A stretch of 64,000 nt of DNA from Cricetomys ansorgei (GCA_026225945.1 JAMJFZ010002890.1:1-64000); one strand, 5' to 3'; positions 19,256 through 30,196 are shown, counted from the stretch's first letter. The notes: generated by a model not told the origin, from the letters alone. Numbers and translations: made by a program.

Positions 19256-19897
19256 TGTTGGACACCCAAAGGCCCAAACCAGGACGCTGCACCCCCACAG
19301 GGACTCACAGACAGGATATCGATGCAAATAGCAAGAGGATTTATTCCAGTGCACTGGGACCATTCTAAGACGCAGGATAGAAGTGGCCCCGAGGAGCAAA
19401 ACGCAAGCCTTTTTATTTACAGTTCAAATGGTTGCTAGGCATAAACCGAGTTGGGACAAGTCGATTGGTTCCCAAATTGTTTTCCCATTTTGATAGGTAG
19501 GGGCCAGTTAACCTTTAAGCTGATTGGTGCTGGCATATAGCAAGGTTGTGGGCTCCTAGAAAATGCAAACTTTAGGGTCTCAGTCAATGTGGGTGGGGGG
19601 GATACTCCTAGCCCGAGGCCGTGGGCTGTCTACGTGGGGAAACTCTTTTAGCCCAAGACTGCCTTATTTGTCTTAGAAATTGTTTTGGGAACTGTTCTGG
19701 GTCACGGTGCTCCTGGCTTGGGCCTATATAATTTGGCTTGTAGTTATCTGAAACAGGGAGGTCTGGAAAGCACCCAGTAATTTTCTTGACACTGGCTTGT
19801 GCTGATGATATGAAACTTAAGCTTTTTGCTTAGGAAGTTGAAACTTAGGCTCAGTGTAAGGGGTCCCAGGACAGTGTAAGGGATCCCGGGCCCCACA
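19256..19897 (-). repeat. 5' LTR of the provirus (642 bp)
   Basis: Bounded by TGTTGGACAC on the left and GGGCCCCACA on the right of the plus strand. In the viral sense the order is U3, CCAAT box (19464-19468), an ATAAAAAG TATA-like element (about 19411-19417), and an AATAAA polyadenylation signal (19340-19345) about 70 bases on. It ends CA before the primer site. Confidence 0.93.
19340..19468 (-). promoter_or_regulatory. LTR core promoter and poly(A) signal
   Basis: In the viral sense, CCAAT at 19468-19464 is followed about 45 bases later by AATAAAAAGG (TATA-like) and then GGAATAAATCC at 19345-19340. The spacing fits a gammaretroviral U3/R boundary with the poly(A) signal inside R. A second AT-rich TATATAGG at about 19722-19731 lies too far upstream to be the main TATA box. 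Confidence 0.55.
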
Positions 19898-19990
19898 GGA
19901 TCACCTCAAGTTTAAGGACTGCCTGGTTTATAGCAAGTTCCATGTCAGCCAGGGACACATATTGAAGATCTTTCTTGTACATAAGTAAGT
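19898..19990 (+). mobile_element. right half of the B1 split by the provirus
   Basis: It begins with the duplicated GGAT (19898-19901) and carries on the B1 body ('CACCTCAAGTTTAAGGAC', 'CAAGTTCCATGTCAGCCAGGGACACAT'). Confidence 0.7.
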
Positions 19991-20317
19991 AAATCAGATG
20001 TCAAATCAACTATGAAACCAGCATGCATTTAAAACCGATGGTGTGTCACATTAACTCTGATTCACATAGTATCTACTTCAAATCCCCAAATGAACACTGC
20101 CATTCCCATCTGGACAAGCATCATTTTGTAACCTGGCTCTATCATTTACTATCTGACTTTGAAAAAATTCACTTTAAAAGTGTGTCACTCAAATTTCTTC
20201 TCTCCAAAATGACAATGGCAATGTACCAAATGTATAGGAGCTGTCATACTTCCATATCCATATGTTGTCCAATCCAAGGGGCCATCGACTACTAAACTCT
20301 TATATAGCCCTAAGAGA

Positions 20318-20550
20318 AAGGATGTTGGGCTGAGTATATGGTACACACCTGTAACCCTAGCACTTGGGAGTGGCACTAAGATCAGTTCAAGATCATCCTT
20401 GGCTACCACAGCTAGCTCAAATTCAGGGCAGCCTGGGTTATGCAAGACTTTCATAAACAAACAAAAATTTCAGAGCTGGCTATGAGGCTGAGTGGTAGAG
20501 ATCAGGCTTACCTCACACCCGGCCCAAGGGATCAATTCAATCAAACTCAT
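20318..20550 (+). mobile_element. B1/B4-type SINE followed by an ID-like unit
   Basis: 'GGTACACACCTGTAACCCTAGCACTTGGGAG' and 'AAGATCAGTTCAAGATCATCCTTGGCTACC' mark a B1-like body (20318-20455). 'GGCTATGAGGCTGAGTGGTAGAGATCAGGC' plus 'AAGGGATCAATTC' marks an ID-like tRNA-derived unit (20473-20545). Confidence 0.6.
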
Positions 20551-20649
20551 GAATTGATTCATTACTTCATTACTTAATAATGAGCCACTACAGTTATTCA
20601 GTTTCAAAATACTGTGGATGCATCCATTTCAGTATATTTTAATTTTATA

Positions 20650-20810
20650 TTTTTGTGGGGTTATTAGAGGCAATGTCTCACTCTGTAGCTAAGGCTGACC
20701 TGGATCTCACTATGTAGCCTAGGATGGGCTCCCGCTCATAGTGATGCTCCTACGTTAGGCCCCCAAGTTCTGGGTTTATAAGCATAAACCAGTATACTTG
20801 GCTTCAGTAT
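20650..20810 (-). mobile_element. old B1 SINE, antisense
   Basis: 'GGCAATGTCTCACTCTGTAGCTAAGGCTGACCTGG' and 'CAAGTTCTGGGTTTATAAGCATAAACCAG' are the decayed landmarks of a reversed B1. Confidence 0.6.
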
Positions 20811-20860
20811 TATTTCCGAAGCAAATGCTTTCTTCCTTTTATACAACTCTTCTTTCAATT

Positions 20861-21010
20861 CACATACAATTATCTTCCAAAATAATTATACTACAGTGAC
20901 CACATGGGCCTGGAAAGAGAGGGTCCCTTGTAGCCTAGGGTGGCTAAAAACTCACCATTTAGAGGGTGACCATGAATTTCTGCTCTGGCTGCCTGTGCCA
21001 CTGGAGTGCA
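20861..21010 (+). repeat. local duplicate, copy 1
   Basis: 'CACATACAATTATCTTCCAAAATAATTATACTACAGTGACCACA' followed by a decayed antisense B1 resembles 22,466-22,640. See Part 2. Confidence 0.5.
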
Positions 21011-21720
21011 GAGATTGTAAGCATGGCCACTGAAATGGAAAGATCATCTAGGGGAAAAGATTTTAAAATTTAACCAAATTCAGATTTGCAATGACAATTA
21101 TACAATTAACTATTATGAAAGGGACCACTGAAAAGCAATGATGTCTATGTTTTAGAACTTTCAAATTTCATTCCAGAATTAAGTGAGTTGTATCAAACTC
21201 TACTAGATTAAAATATTCAAGAAAAATAATGATCACAACACATTGAAAATGCCAGCAGCTCTTTACAGGCTAATTCTGACATCTACACAAATCCCACAAG
21301 CGTATTTTATGGAGAATCAAAGCAAAGAGATGAAACTCCCCTAAGTCATAGAACAAACATGACTTTATACACTTAGGCATTTTACCCACTTATGAACTCC
21401 AACCAAAACCAAACTAAGTGCATGAGAAGGTGTGGCAGAGGAGGTGGGACAAACCGATGTTGGGCTGGGTTGAGCTCCATGACAGAGTATTGCTTAGCAC
21501 GCTTAGGAAACTTTGGTTCTATCGAGAGTACCATAATACAAAGTAAGATGTAACAAATATTTAAATTAAGGAATCTCTTGAGAATCACTTGAAGACCTCA
21601 ACAAAAAGATCTTCTACACTTCAAATAAATATTTAAAATAATTCAACTTCAGTGAAGCCTGATCTCTTCAAAATATTGTTGATATGAAACTGATAATCTG
21701 ATAATCTTAAGGAAACAAAC
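21011..21720. other. no gene seen
   Basis: No recognisable repeat or coding signal. Confidence 0.4.
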
Positions 21721-21724
21721 AAAA

Positions 21725-21930
21725 GACAGGCATGATGGGATCCTATAATCTCAGCATCGAGGAGGCAGATGCAAGCAGATGGTCTATGGCTGCCTAGCTA
21801 CCCAGCATAGCCAGTGGCAGAATCAGTCTCAAAGGGTGAGGTGGGTGCACCAGAGAGGAGTGACAGTAGAGGTTCATCTCTTGCCTCCATACACACACCC
21901 ACCACATAAACACATGAACATGCAAAAACA
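21725..21930 (+). mobile_element. diverged B3/B4-type SINE
   Basis: 'GACAGGCATGATGGGATCCTATAATCTCAGCATCGAGGAGGCAGATG' forms a B1-like body. A 'TCTTGCCTCCATACACACACCC' tail with CA-rich end follows. Confidence 0.5.
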
Positions 21931-21980
21931 ATCTATACAAAAAAATCAGTAGGAGTTTTAATTTACAAATTGCCATCTTA

Positions 21981-22172
21981 ATGTGTGTGTGTGTGTGCGT
22001 GCGAGTGTGTGCATGTGTGTAAGAAAGAGAGAGAGAGAGTGTGTGTGTGTGAGAGAGAGAGTGTGTGTGTGTCTGCGTGTGAGAGAGAGAGAGAGTGAGA
22101 GAAAGAGTGTGTGTGTCTGTGTGAGTGTATGTGTGTGTGAGAGAGAGAGACAGAGTGTGTGTGTGTGTGTGA
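21981..22172. repeat. interleaved (GT)n/(GA)n compound microsatellite
   Basis: About 190 bases of alternating GT and GA blocks, each 4-10 units, with GC-containing interruptions (GTGCGTGCGAG). The Cys-Val/Arg-Glu frames read across it on both strands are artefacts. Confidence 0.95.
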
Positions 22173-22238
22173 TGTGTTGGAGAGTGTTTGTTTTGTTTCT
22201 GATTTTATGAGCAGTTTCTGATAGGTTGAAAAACAGAC

Positions 22239-22450
22239 TAAGGGGCTGGAGAGATGGCTCAGTGACTAAGAGCACTTGCTGTTCTTGCAGAGGACCTGAG
22301 TTCAGTACCCAGCACCCACAGTGAGTGGTTCACAACCTTCATATCTCCAGAATCAAGGGATCTGATGCCTTCCTGTGGCCTTCATGGGCATTAGTCCACA
22401 TATAAACAGATACAAACATAAAACAAATAAACAAACCTTTAAAAAAACTA
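22239..22450 (+). mobile_element. B2/B3 SINE
   Basis: 'GGGGCTGGAGAGATGGCTCAGTGACTAAGAGCAC' is the conserved B2 head with a tRNA-like box A. It is followed by 'GAGGACCTGAGTTCAGTACCCAGCACCCACA' and an AAACAAATAAAC tail. Confidence 0.9.
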
Positions 22451-22465
22451 AAAATATTATTCTTT

Positions 22466-22640
22466 TGGTTCACATACAGTTACCTTCCAAACCAATTGTA
22501 CTGTAGTGACTACAAGGCCTTATTCAAAAAATATATTTTTATATGAGACAGAGCATTACACAGTATAGCTGGTGCACACTCACTATATAGTGGAGAAGGA
22601 CCATGGATTTCTGGTCTTCCTGCCTCTGCCACCTGAATGT
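22466..22640 (+). repeat. local duplicate, copy 2
   Basis: 'CACATACAGTTACCTTCCAAACCAATTGTACTGTAGTGACTACA' plus a decayed antisense B1-like tail matches 20,861-21,010 at roughly four bases in five by eye. Confidence 0.5.
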
Positions 22641-22689
22641 GCAATAATAATCGGCTACAACTGTAACCAGTGAAGACCTTTTGCTCTGA

Positions 22690-23330
22690 AGTATGAATCA
22701 GCACTCTGTCCCTGGTTCAATTTTCATGCTTGCCCATCATCATCCACTCCACAGAAGTATCAATAGCACCACCCCTGTTAGGCATTACAGATTATTATTC
22801 AAGACCGAGGTTTCTGTCTTCAAGAATTACATATTTAACAAACACATGAACATTTATTAGATGCTAAGCACTCTTTGACAATGAGACCACAGTATCAAAA
22901 AAACAGACCCATTCCCTCCTAGCGTCACAGTCTAGAGATTTAGTCTCCTTTTTTACCTGTAAAATGCACAGTATTTTAGGCCTTACAGTCTTTGTAACAA
23001 CTACTTACGTAACTACTTTCTACGATTGTAGAAAAACAGTGACAGGTAATAAGTCAATTAGAAGCCTATGTTCAATAAAGCTTTATTCACTGCACAACTC
23101 CTGGCAGACATAACAACTAGTCTGACAGGAAGAGGCAGAAAATAAATAGAAGACATAACAAAGTATACACACTATTAAATAGTGAATAATTCTATGGAAA
23201 AACAAAAGACCCCATTAACTTGTTTAAGGTTTAGAGCATACTGTACTAGTAAGGCAAGGTGAGTCTCACTGTGAAAGACGACTACCTGAAACAGGAACAA
23301 AAGTGCTCCAAGAACAGAGTGAGAAAGCAG
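22690..23330. other. no gene; possible ancient repeat
   Basis: 'AACATTTATTAGATGCTAAGCACT' with 'CAGACCCATTCCCTCCTAGCGTCACAGTCTAG' at 22840-22935 has the feel of an ancient mammalian repeat (MIR/L2-like). Otherwise nothing is recognised. Confidence 0.35.
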
Positions 23331-23880
23331 GGTGACTGTGCATGGCAGCTCCCACCTCTAATCCCAACATAGGAGGCTAAGGTAGGAGAAATGCTAAAGT
23401 TCAGACGACCAGCCTGGTAAGTAAGTTCTAGGTCAACTTCAGCTGAGTGTGAGCCTGTCTAAAACAAAACCAAAGGTGGGGGGATGGCTTGGCATTTAAG
23501 AGTGAGTGCTGCTGTTTCAGAGGACCTGAATTTGTTCCAGGTACCCATATCTAATGGCTCACAGCCACCTGAAACTCCAGCTTCTGGAGAATCAAGGCCC
23601 TCTTCTGGCTTCCACAGGAACGTGCACTCATGTGTTCACGCAAACACACACATACACACACACACACACACACACGATTAATTGATTAAATAAGTAGCAA
23701 AATAAAATAAAGGCTAGGGAGAAGGCTCAGCAGTTAAGGAGTGCTTCCTGCACAATCATGAGAACTGGAGTCCAGAACCCAGCACGCACATAAGAAGCCT
23801 GGTGTGTCATGTGCACACACGTGTGTGTTCATGTTGTTCATGTATGCACACACACACACACAACAAATTCAGTATTATTT
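23330..23880 (+). mobile_element. cluster of three SINEs (B1-like, B2/B3, B3-like)
   Basis: A B1-like unit lies at 23330-23465 ('CACCTCTAATCCCAACATAGGAGGC'). A B2/B3 lies at 23475-23690 ('GGGGGATGGCTTGGCATTTAAGAG', 'CCCTCTTCTGGCTTCCACAGG') with an AC run. A third unit at 23712-23870 ('GGCTAGGGAGAAGGCTCAGCAGTTAAGG') ends in CACACA. All are plus strand. Confidence 0.7.
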
Positions 23881-24740
23881 GATTTCTAAGTATAGTAAGG
23901 AAACATTACAGTTTTTAAGTAGAATTTGACTTTATTTGTGATTTAAACAAGAGCTAAGCTTTTTTATAGTATTCTATTTACAATAAAGCCATATGGAGAA
24001 ATAGAGAAAATAGTTAAAAGCTAAAATGAGAAATTAACTAGGTAATTAACTTGCAGAATTCAAAATAAAATCAACTGGAATTTCTTTGGTGTTTTGCTTT
24101 GTTCTGTTTTTTAAGACAGTATCTTGAGATATATATTTCTGTCTCAGCCTACTGTGTGCTGTGATATGGTATAGTGACTTTCTTCAAATTGAAAAAAATC
24201 CTTCCTTGAGTAACCAGAGACTCAAGATATTAAACTAATGAGTCTAGGAACCTGACTTAGATTTACCAGGCCCCTCTCCTAAGTCACAGGAACAGCAAAC
24301 AATTGCACCAGCTCAGGATCTGGAAGAGACTCTGATCTATTGAGAGGCCTGAAAGTTCTGCAGAGATCGCTAGGGCTCCAGCCTCCACAAGCCATCATTT
24401 GGGCTAAGGTGGGTATTTCTGTGAGGCAGCTAACTTGAGTTGTCCCTGCTTCTGTGAGTAACCTCTCACCCACATGATTCAAATGTTCCATCCTTACTTT
24501 TTCTGATGCTGAAAAATACTACAGCTTCTGAAAGATTAGCAGTTTTCCCTAATGTTGCATTTGTATTATGTTGTTTAAAACATCATTGTTTAAATGAAAT
24601 CATTGATAGACCAATGCTGCCAGAGGTTAAGTTATAGCTATACTATAATTACAGAAGATATTAAGTGGTATTATGTGAGAAAGGGGAAGAACTTAAGACT
24701 GAGCCAAATACTGTAAGTATTAAATTTACAGATTTACTTT
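23880..24740. other. no gene seen
   Basis: No recognised repeat. A 70-codon minus-strand frame at 24279-24491 has no recognisable motif. Confidence 0.4.
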
Positions 24741-24744
24741 ATTT

Positions 24745-24978
24745 ATTTGGTGGTACTAAGCACTGAACTGAGGAACTCATGCAGTCTATACCACTGAGAT
24801 ATATCATTAGCCCTTGATATAATGGTTTTCTTTCATTTTGAGGCAGGGTCTCACTAAGTTTCCCAAACTGACTTTGAATTTCCTCTGCAGTCCAGATAGT
24901 TTTTGAATTTGTAATCCCACTGCTTCAGATTTTGAGTAGCTGTGATTACAGGCTTGTAACACCAAGCATAGATATACA
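24745..24978 (-). mobile_element. B4-type SINE, antisense
   Basis: A reversed ID-like head ('TACCACTGAGATATATCATTAGCCC') appears beside a reversed B1-like body ('GAGGCAGGGTCTCACTAAG', 'GTGATTACAGGCTTGTAAC'). This is the mirrored ID-B1 order of B4. Confidence 0.6.
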
Positions 24979-24979
24979 T

Positions 24980-27230
24980 ACTCAATTTACTAATATATAT
25001 TATTTTTTATGTATTTCATTCACTTTTTACAACAAAGAGATAAGTAAGACACTTAAATAATAAAACAGTTTTTGATAAAATGAGGAACTCATAATACAGA
25101 AATAGACAAATTCTACAAGCTTCAAAGATTTTCATGTGTAAGGCATAGAGAATTGTAGAACTGAAAGACCGCCGAGGAAACAGTGAAAGGACAATAAAAT
25201 TCCAAAACTAAATCTACAACAAACACGGTAATTAGCTATGTGGTGCCACGAAGCTGTGGAGTTAAGGAATTCTTTATTAATATTAATATAGTAATCACAC
25301 TACAAAGACAAGAGATGGAACATTTTGCATATAGATAAATTTACAGACAAAGAAAAAGGAAGAAGAGTTGGGATATGAGACTTGCCTGCTTCTTACATTA
25401 TTTCTACTTCAGAGAAATAAAAAACATAAAATTTTTCCAGAATTTGCATTCCCTTTTTGATTATCTTTAACTCACTCCATGAATGTTACAATCTTCTTTT
25501 GTCCATCTCTGAAGCAGCGTAATTAAGCTCATCTCAAACCTTAACTGACTACCCCATAAGGTAAGAAAGATCAACCACCCAGATGCTGTTAGAGAGTAGC
25601 CAAACATCTGTAAGATTTTCAGTTCTCAACTTAGCTAAGAGTCTTATCTTATCTGGCTTTCCTTATACTGGGCTATCAGTCAAAGGGCTTGCTGGCTCCT
25701 GCCTAGTACTAACTCACAGCACCCATGGCAACAGGTCCGGCTGTGTTTTTAGAAAAGGCTGCATTGCTTGTCAACAGTAATCATTGATTTCTCTATGAGT
25801 TATCTTTTTTAAAGGAATTTACATGGTAAATATTGGTCATTATCAACCAAAGGACTGAATATCTTCTGGCCATGTAAGCAAAAGTTCTATGCAGAAGACC
25901 CACATGAAGTGAAGATCTGCCAATCCCACCCACCAACAAAGCCACACCCTAATCTCTAAGAGAGTGCCAGAAACTCTGTGGTCCATGAAAAGCCCTCAAG
26001 TAAGTAGCCTGTTCCCCTGTGTCCAGTGCTTGGAACTTAATCTTCCAACTTTCAGGGTACAACAAGAAGATGTCTATCTGATTCTCAAAGGACTTGACAC
26101 TGGAGAAATGTACTTTGTTATCTTAAACTTCTACCCTTTACAAAAATGCTTTCAGCATTTCCAGAATTGTGCAATAGTTTATCCAGTGCTCATGGAAATA
26201 GCTTAAAAATTATATCATTCATTTAAAAAAGGGCAAAGTGTGGTGGCAGTTTTATAAAGAATCTTTATGATATCTATATCTTTGTAGACAGATTAGAACA
26301 AACTAATTTTAAATAATATGAAAAGTAATATATTACCAATTCTGAAATTATCTATATTGAAAAATATTGTTTTAAATCCCTAAATCATTAAGAGCAGTAG
26401 AAGTTGCCCTCCTATTTGGCTCAACAATTCTATGTAATCACAGAGCCAAAACTTTTCTATTCCTGTATAATTGTATACGTGGGTGGTGATGGCTAGTTCT
26501 TATAAATTGTTTGAGCACTTGAATATCACAAATTACAAAATGCCACTGGAAGAATACAGTGTTCACCAAAAACATGTTCCCAAGTGTAAGATTATCTGAT
26601 TCCCAGAAAAAGAGCCCATTACAGTAACATTAAGGTTACAACTGTCAAAAGAGAAGCCAAGATACACTCAAGCAAGCTTTTGCTGAAAAGCTAATGGGCT
26701 CATCTTTAAAACTTTATTATGTTATGAAAGCAGGGTGCTTTCGGAGCCTAGAATATAAAAACTGATCACTGGTAAGTTAATACTAAATTGATTTTGTAAA
26801 TGTTAATATGAGACAAAATTCATTATCTACCTCACTCAGATTTATAAGTTCTGTTGATTTTAAGTCACTTTACTGACCAATGAAGACATTACACACATCT
26901 ATACTGGAAGAACCTTACTCTTCAACAAATCATGTAAATTCTATTTGTCACTTTTTGAATTCTACAACACTTTAGGGTTTTGAAACAAGCCAGTGACATC
27001 TCAGATCTACAATAACCTAATGTATATTAAACAGTATCCCATAGCAAATCCAGAAAGTAAATCCAAACTTTAAACAGATATAATTACTTAAAAAAAATAA
27101 ACCGCAAACATTTTCAAGTTTTAGGGGAAATTTCAAGAAAGGAGGAAATTCTGGGACATATTAGAAATTGTAAATAAGTTATCTAAGGTTTGGTAAAGTA
27201 GAACTTATTACAGGAAACAAGAGCTTTGCA
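24980..27230. other. no gene seen
   Basis: A/T-rich unique-looking DNA. Small frames at 25583-25780 and 25964-26206 show no motif, and I do not support them as genes. Confidence 0.45.
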
Positions 27231-27242
27231 GAGTTCAAAGAG

Positions 27243-27375
27243 AATGTGTGCAGAGAAAGGGGGAGGGGGAGAGAGAGGGGAAGGAGGAGAAGGGGAGAGA
27301 GGAGGTGGTGAGAGGGAGGAGGAAAGGAGAAAAAGGGAGTGAGGCAGGGAGGGAGGGAGGGAGAGAGGAAGAGAG

Positions 27376-27427
<52 letters not shown>
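27243..27427. repeat. purine (GA/GGA)n low-complexity tract
   Basis: About 185 bases of G and A only, ending in a pure (GA)n run of about 25 units (27376-27427). Confidence 0.95.
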
Positions 27428-27430
<3 letters not shown>

Positions 27431-27489
27431 CATGTTTACAAAATCCAGAGAAGGATATTGGGCTTATGGGCTTATCCCCCTAAGATTCT

Positions 27490-27727
27490 CTGCCTTCTCA
27501 TTTGAGACGAGGTCCCTCAATGAACCTGGAGCTCGCCATTTTTCAAATGCCCAGCAGCCATCAAGCCCCAGCAATTAACCTCTCTCTGCACCTGACATAG
27601 TCCTGGGGTTATGGGTGAACACATCCAGTCACACACAGCTTTTTGGTGGATGCTGGTGATCAGAACTTGGGTCCCCAATCTGTGTATGAGTGCTCCTTCC
27701 ACTGAGGCATCCCCCTGCTCCCAATGA
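27490..27727 (-). mobile_element. B4/RSINE1-type SINE, antisense
   Basis: 'GAGACGAGGTCCCTCAATGAACCTGGAGCTCGCC', 'CCAGCAGCCATCAAGCCCCAG', 'TGGTGGATGCTGGTGATCAGAACTTGGGTCC' and 'CACTGAGGCATCCCCCTGCTCCC' keep the order of this rodent SINE family in reverse. Confidence 0.6.
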
Positions 27728-27729
27728 CC

Positions 27730-28822
27730 TTGTAATAAAATGCAAAAGGAATTGTTGAAAATTATATTGTACAACAAGAATCTGGTAAAGTCTCTGCTAC
27801 ATAAATGAGATGTATGACGTGCATGGGATGCAGAGAAGTTAAAAATAATAACTACCTAACTTGCCATATTGAAATTAGTATAACAGAAGATAAACAGATT
27901 GATAAAAGGGCCACAGGAATCATTGATAAGGAACCTTCATAGAAGCAATAATATATTTGGGAAAGAGCCAAGGGAACAGGAAATCAAGTCAACAAAGGGA
28001 GGGAACCTGCTGTTTTCCTTATCTTGCCTTTGGAAGTTTCCATCCAGCTGCAGAGTTGATGTTCTGCAGGCTGCTGGACCATACTCTAAGAGAGAGTACA
28101 TGGCCACGTTTTCCCAGCAAGCACGAGGAAGAAAAGCACCTTAATCAATGTGACTTTCATTTCATGATCTGCAGATTGTCAAGTTCCTTACTCCCCTTGC
28201 ACTCACACCCAACTATTTTCAAATCCATAAAAATGAATCTTAGAAAAAGTCAAATGCAATGGATTTGCATTTGCAATTTGACTTTGGACCATTAGTGGTT
28301 GGTGGATCATGCCCCAGACCCAGCTGTGTTAATGGAATTGCTCTCCAGTTATGCTGGTGTCCTCATTGTCAAACAATTGTAACCTTGCCTATTACAAATC
28401 CTGATGACTCCTGCTCACATCTTTCTTTATAGAACCTCTCTCTCTCTTGGCTCCTATGATTTCAAACTCTACCTCCTCATTTTTTTTCTCATCCCTTCTC
28501 TGATTTTGTTGTTGGTTTGTTTTGTTTTATGGTGGGGCTGTGGGTGGGGATTTTATCTTTGGGCAATTTAATTGGCTATAAGCATTCAAAGAAATCGTTT
28601 TCTAAATCCCCATTTCTCTCCTCTCCACTGATTACTTCTGGTTTTCCTTCTCTTTGCTGCTTCACTTCCATCTTATGACTGCTTAGCTCTTGCTGATGTT
28701 TGAGCACCCTTCCTCCTTAAATCAAAACCATATCTTCTCTGCCAAAAAAATAGCATGTCCTACCTCCTTTCTATGGCAACCCAATGACTCTTACAATGAA
28801 TCTTTCCCCAAATCCAAATCAC
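27730..28822. other. no gene seen
   Basis: No recognised element. A 112-codon frame at 27957-28295 is unsupported. Confidence 0.4.
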
Positions 28823-28826
28823 ACGG

Positions 28827-29319
28827 TGAAAGGATTTAAGAAATATGAAGCCTAGGAATGCAGTCACATATAGGGGGAAATGCCTTCCCAAGTACACAGC
28901 CATTAACAGTACTCTCCAGTCTCCTCCCCACCCACAGGGAAATGACCATTAAGCTTATCAGCAGGATTCGTCCTTCCCCAGCATACCAGGGGCCATCCTG
29001 TCTCAAGGACGGCTAGTCCAAGGGCACAGGTTGACCACGCACCCCTGGATCCTGTGCGCTGCAAAACTCCCAACCAATGAGTTTAACAGAGAGCTCTGAG
29101 ACAATCAAAGCTGCAGGAGCCCCCCATCCCCAGACCCCTTTCCCCTGAACCCCATAAAAGGGCTGGGGGGGAAGGGATCGGGGCCCGCCATGCTCATCTC
29201 CTCTCCTGCGTGGGATAGGCGGGACCCGGACGCGTGCCGGTAATCAATAAATGCCTCATGTATGTTGCAGCGGTTCGTGTCTCGTGGTTCCTTAGAAACC
29301 CGCCTGGCTTGCCCTAACA
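28827..29319 (+). mobile_element. solo LTR, class I-like
   Basis: A 493-bp segment starts TGAAAGG and ends CCCTAACA. It is flanked by the 4-bp direct repeat ACGG (28823-28826 and 29320-29323). Inside are a CATAAAAGG TATA-like box (29153-29161) and AATAAA (29246-29251) about 90 bases on, near a CpG-rich stretch. No internal retroviral sequence adjoins it, so this looks like an LTR left after LTR-LTR recombination. The 4-bp duplication suggests a gammaretrovirus-type integrase. It is not related in sequence to the LTRs of the provirus at 10,915-19,897. Confidence 0.6.
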
Positions 29320-29323
29320 ACGG

Positions 29324-30190
29324 GACTCATTAAACCATGGCTGCTGTCCCCCCCAGTTAGCCATTCAATTGCATTTCTAATCAGTTCCCAGTTGAATACA
29401 ATGTTGCTCAGACCAATTTGCACACAGCAGTTACTACCACCCCCATACCCTGGCCATTAGTTATCATTTCTAGCTCTTCAAACCTTAGCTGAGACTCTCA
29501 GCAACTCAGAACTAGACTCCTGACTGGTTCTACTGTCCTGTCCCTATCAATCCTAGGTTCCTTTAGCCAGGCAGTTTAGTTACTTGCTAAAAACTTGCTT
29601 TCTGACAAGTTAATTTGTCACAAGGCTCATAAGGTGATTAGATTATGAGGGTGCCAACTTCATAAAAGGATGGATTAATGAGCTCCTAACTTCAGGAAGC
29701 TGAGTCTGGTAGGAGGAAGTACGACACCAACTGTGTGTTTCTGAAGACAATCTCACATCCCCACCTGGACTGTTTAGTAGGCTTTGTGTCCTGCCCACCA
29801 TGAGATGAGCCACTTTGCTCCACTGCACACTGTTCCTTTGTGATGCTATATCTCACCAAGCCTGGGCCTAGAAGCAACACAGCCAAATGACTATGGACCA
29901 AAGCCTGAAACCACAAGCCCACATAAGCCTATCCTCCTTTAAACTGTGACTAATACTCTCTTACCCATTTGGCTTACTGCAGAGAGGCACTGTGAGGATT
30001 AAGTAAGGTACAACCAACCTGTGTTCTTGAAACTTGCCATAAACAAAGTCTCTGATAACCCTCAATTAATCAATGCTGAACCACTGCTCCTGAGGAAAAT
30101 ACATTGTCGGATTCCTGCAAGCCTCAGGTCACATTTTGTCACATGTTCCATGTGCAATGTTTGTTGTTGTTGTTGTTTGTTCTTTGAACA
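29324..30190. other. no gene seen
   Basis: Nothing is recognised with confidence. Segment 29640-29990 may be an old mammalian repeat but could not be assigned. Small minus-strand frames here are unsupported. Confidence 0.4.
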
Positions 30191-30191
30191 T

Positions 30192-30196
30192 GTGTT
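30192..30196. repeat. direct repeat GTGTT, left flank of class II element 1
   Basis: GTGTT abuts the left LTR. The same five bases abut the right LTR at 35465-35469. A six-base duplication is usual for this class, and a 2-base loss at the right LTR end could explain the shortfall. Confidence 0.6.

Larger units (their letters stand above)
10915..19897 (-). mobile_element. class I (gammaretrovirus-like) endogenous provirus, full length
   Basis: The 8,983-bp element reads on the minus strand as LTR (19256-19897), tRNA-Glu-like primer site, leader, gag, pro-pol, env, polypurine tract and LTR (10915-11543). Both LTRs start TG and end CA, with a GGAT duplication outside. Gammaretroviral hallmarks are: a Gag starting MGQ with a PPPY late motif and a single CCHC knuckle; gag and pol in one frame separated by TAG; YVDD reverse transcriptase; and Env with CWLC in SU and a CX6CC motif in TM. 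By eye the LTRs differ at about 26 substitutions over roughly 625 aligned bases plus a few indels, about 4%. That suggests an insertion some millions of years old, depending on the rate used. gag, pro-pol and env are all broken, so it is not competent as it stands. It inserted into a B1 SINE. Confidence 0.93.

Noticed and set aside
21958..22275. 105-codon Ser/Leu/Thr/His frame and its plus-strand Cys-Val partner
   Set aside because: Artefacts of the (GT)n/(GA)n microsatellite.
24279..24491. 70-codon minus-strand frame with Thr/Pro-rich sequence
   Set aside because: It could be part of an unrecognised old repeat; nothing supports a gene.
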